The position numbers and the translations under genes are program-made. The notes beneath the pieces are model-generated. The model was not told the DNA's origin and ran no database searches. It saw only the letters and a list, made by a program, of their open reading frames with translations. From the NCBI GenBank assembly GCA_002359075.1, contig DEQA01000276.1:1-6245 (forward strand): a stretch of DNA of 6,245 nt, in the 5' to 3' direction. Of this stretch, positions 5,901-6,245 are shown piece by piece (within the stretch, counting starts at the first letter, position 1; each line of letters begins with the position of its first letter). The DNA comes from Planococcaceae bacterium UBA3378 (lineage in GTDB: Bacteria; Bacillota; Bacilli; Bacillales_A; Planococcaceae).

Positions 5901-6013
5901 AGAAAGATCGTAAAATATGAAGCGGTCAATGGATTGTTTAACTTAAAGTAGCTGTACATCCATTTTAGTCTCTTTAGCCAACTCTCTCATTTTTATGAAT
6001 TGCTACTTTATGG

Positions 6014-6044
6014 CTAATGAGAAATAAACATTTTGTCCCTCCTT
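6014..6044 (-). other. Isolated Shine-Dalgarno and start codon with a five-codon frame
   Basis: Minus-strand AAGGAGG (6044-6038) stands six bases before an ATG (6031-6029). The frame reads only MFISH before TAG (6016-6014). It could be a tiny leader peptide, the remains of a gene that lost its frame, or chance. There is no attenuator-like terminator right after it. Confidence 0.2.
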
Positions 6045-6065
6045 TTCATTTACCTATTTAATAGT

Positions 6066-6082
6066 AGGAAGTCTGACTTCCT
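6066..6082. repeat. 17-bp perfect palindrome with one central base
   Basis: AGGAAGTC (6066-6073), a central T, then GACTTCCT (6075-6082), perfectly complementary. As DNA it is a candidate operator; as RNA it would be a seven-pair hairpin with a three-base loop. No T-run follows on either strand, so it is not a terminator. No adjacent gene explains it. Confidence 0.4.
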
Positions 6083-6215
6083 TTACATTGCGGTTGATTA
6101 GAAAAGCAGGTATCTATTCTTCGCTATTGGCACTGTTTCTTATGAAAGAAGCCCTCCTCTCTTATATGTCACATAGCAAAATACAATCCTCTATAAATGT
6201 TTACCCCTTTTTCAC

Positions 6216-6234
6216 AAAAATAAAAGGCACAAAG
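6216..6234 (-). terminator. Possible 3' half of a terminator for an off-window minus-strand gene
   Basis: The minus strand reads CTTTGTGCC (6234-6226) followed by TTTTATTTTT (6225-6216), which looks like the descending arm and T-tract of an intrinsic terminator. The rising arm would have to be GGCACAAAG just beyond the right edge; only a terminal AG is visible here. Judgement depends on unseen sequence. Confidence 0.3.
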
Positions 6235-6245
6235 AAAAGTATTCT

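Larger units (their letters stand above)
5690..6245. other. Intergenic stretch without a confident gene
   Basis: Beyond the GDH control region neither strand holds a convincing protein gene; stops are frequent in all frames and the base composition is AT-rich. I see only short signals here: palindromes at 5734-5755 and 6066-6082, an inverted pair GTACAGCTAC/GTAGCTGTAC (5857-5866, 5948-5957), a weak 26-codon frame at 5820-5900, an isolated Shine-Dalgarno/ATG pair on the minus strand near 6044-6029, and terminator-like bases at the right edge. No tRNA, T-box specifier motif or riboswitch core was recognised. It may be decayed DNA. Confidence 0.6.

Noticed and set aside
5943..5990. Minus-strand 15-codon frame MRELAKETKMDVQLL
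   Set aside because: No Shine-Dalgarno precedes its ATG, and frames of this size are expected by chance in a gap of this length.

Overview
The window looks like chromosomal DNA of an AT-rich, low-GC Gram-positive bacterium of the Bacillales. Evidence for this is the strong AAGGAGG-type ribosome binding sites, the sigma-A promoters, the compact T-tailed terminators, a Bacillus-type rRNA leader at the left edge, and a glutamate dehydrogenase very close to the RocG/GudB family. The wording of the GDH and Fe-ADH proteins reminds me most of Planococcaceae (Lysinibacillus/Solibacillus-like). That assignment is from memory, not from a search.

Layout. Positions 1-142, read leftward on the minus strand, hold an rRNA operon promoter and 5' leader (-35, -10, initiating G, leader hairpin, boxA-like CTTTGAAAACTGAACA element); the 16S gene should lie just left of position 1. 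At 219-1121 (minus) is a ten-helix EamA/DMT transporter reading toward that promoter with no clear terminator between. Divergent from it, an apparent two-gene operon on the plus strand encodes an MgtC/SapB-family membrane protein (1200-1916, GTG start) and a cation diffusion facilitator (CDF) transporter (1977-2936). It ends at a strong, probably bidirectional terminator (2938-2975). Convergent to that, on the minus strand, are an iron-containing alcohol dehydrogenase of the YugJ/YugK/YqhD type (true start probably 4185) and, upstream of it, an NAD(P)-dependent glutamate dehydrogenase (4308-5552). A strong terminator between these two means the ADH is probably transcribed separately.

The right-hand 693 bases (5553-6245) contain no confident gene. 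The part nearest the GDH is its control region: a good sigma-A promoter, a full match to a catabolite-response (cre) consensus, and a 22-bp near-perfect palindrome further out. The remainder has inverted repeats, an isolated Shine-Dalgarno/start pair with a five-codon frame, a doubtful short reading frame, and at the extreme edge what may be the 3' half of a terminator for an off-window minus-strand gene.

Functionally this is mostly housekeeping DNA: divalent-cation handling (MgtC-like plus CDF), glutamate catabolism linking nitrogen and carbon flow (GDH), and aldehyde/alcohol redox (Fe-ADH). I found no phage, CRISPR, toxin-antitoxin or defence system and no convincing new multi-gene system. 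The most useful leads are the CDF transporter's non-canonical second metal half-site, the palindromes around the GDH promoter, and the rRNA promoter directly downstream of the EamA gene.
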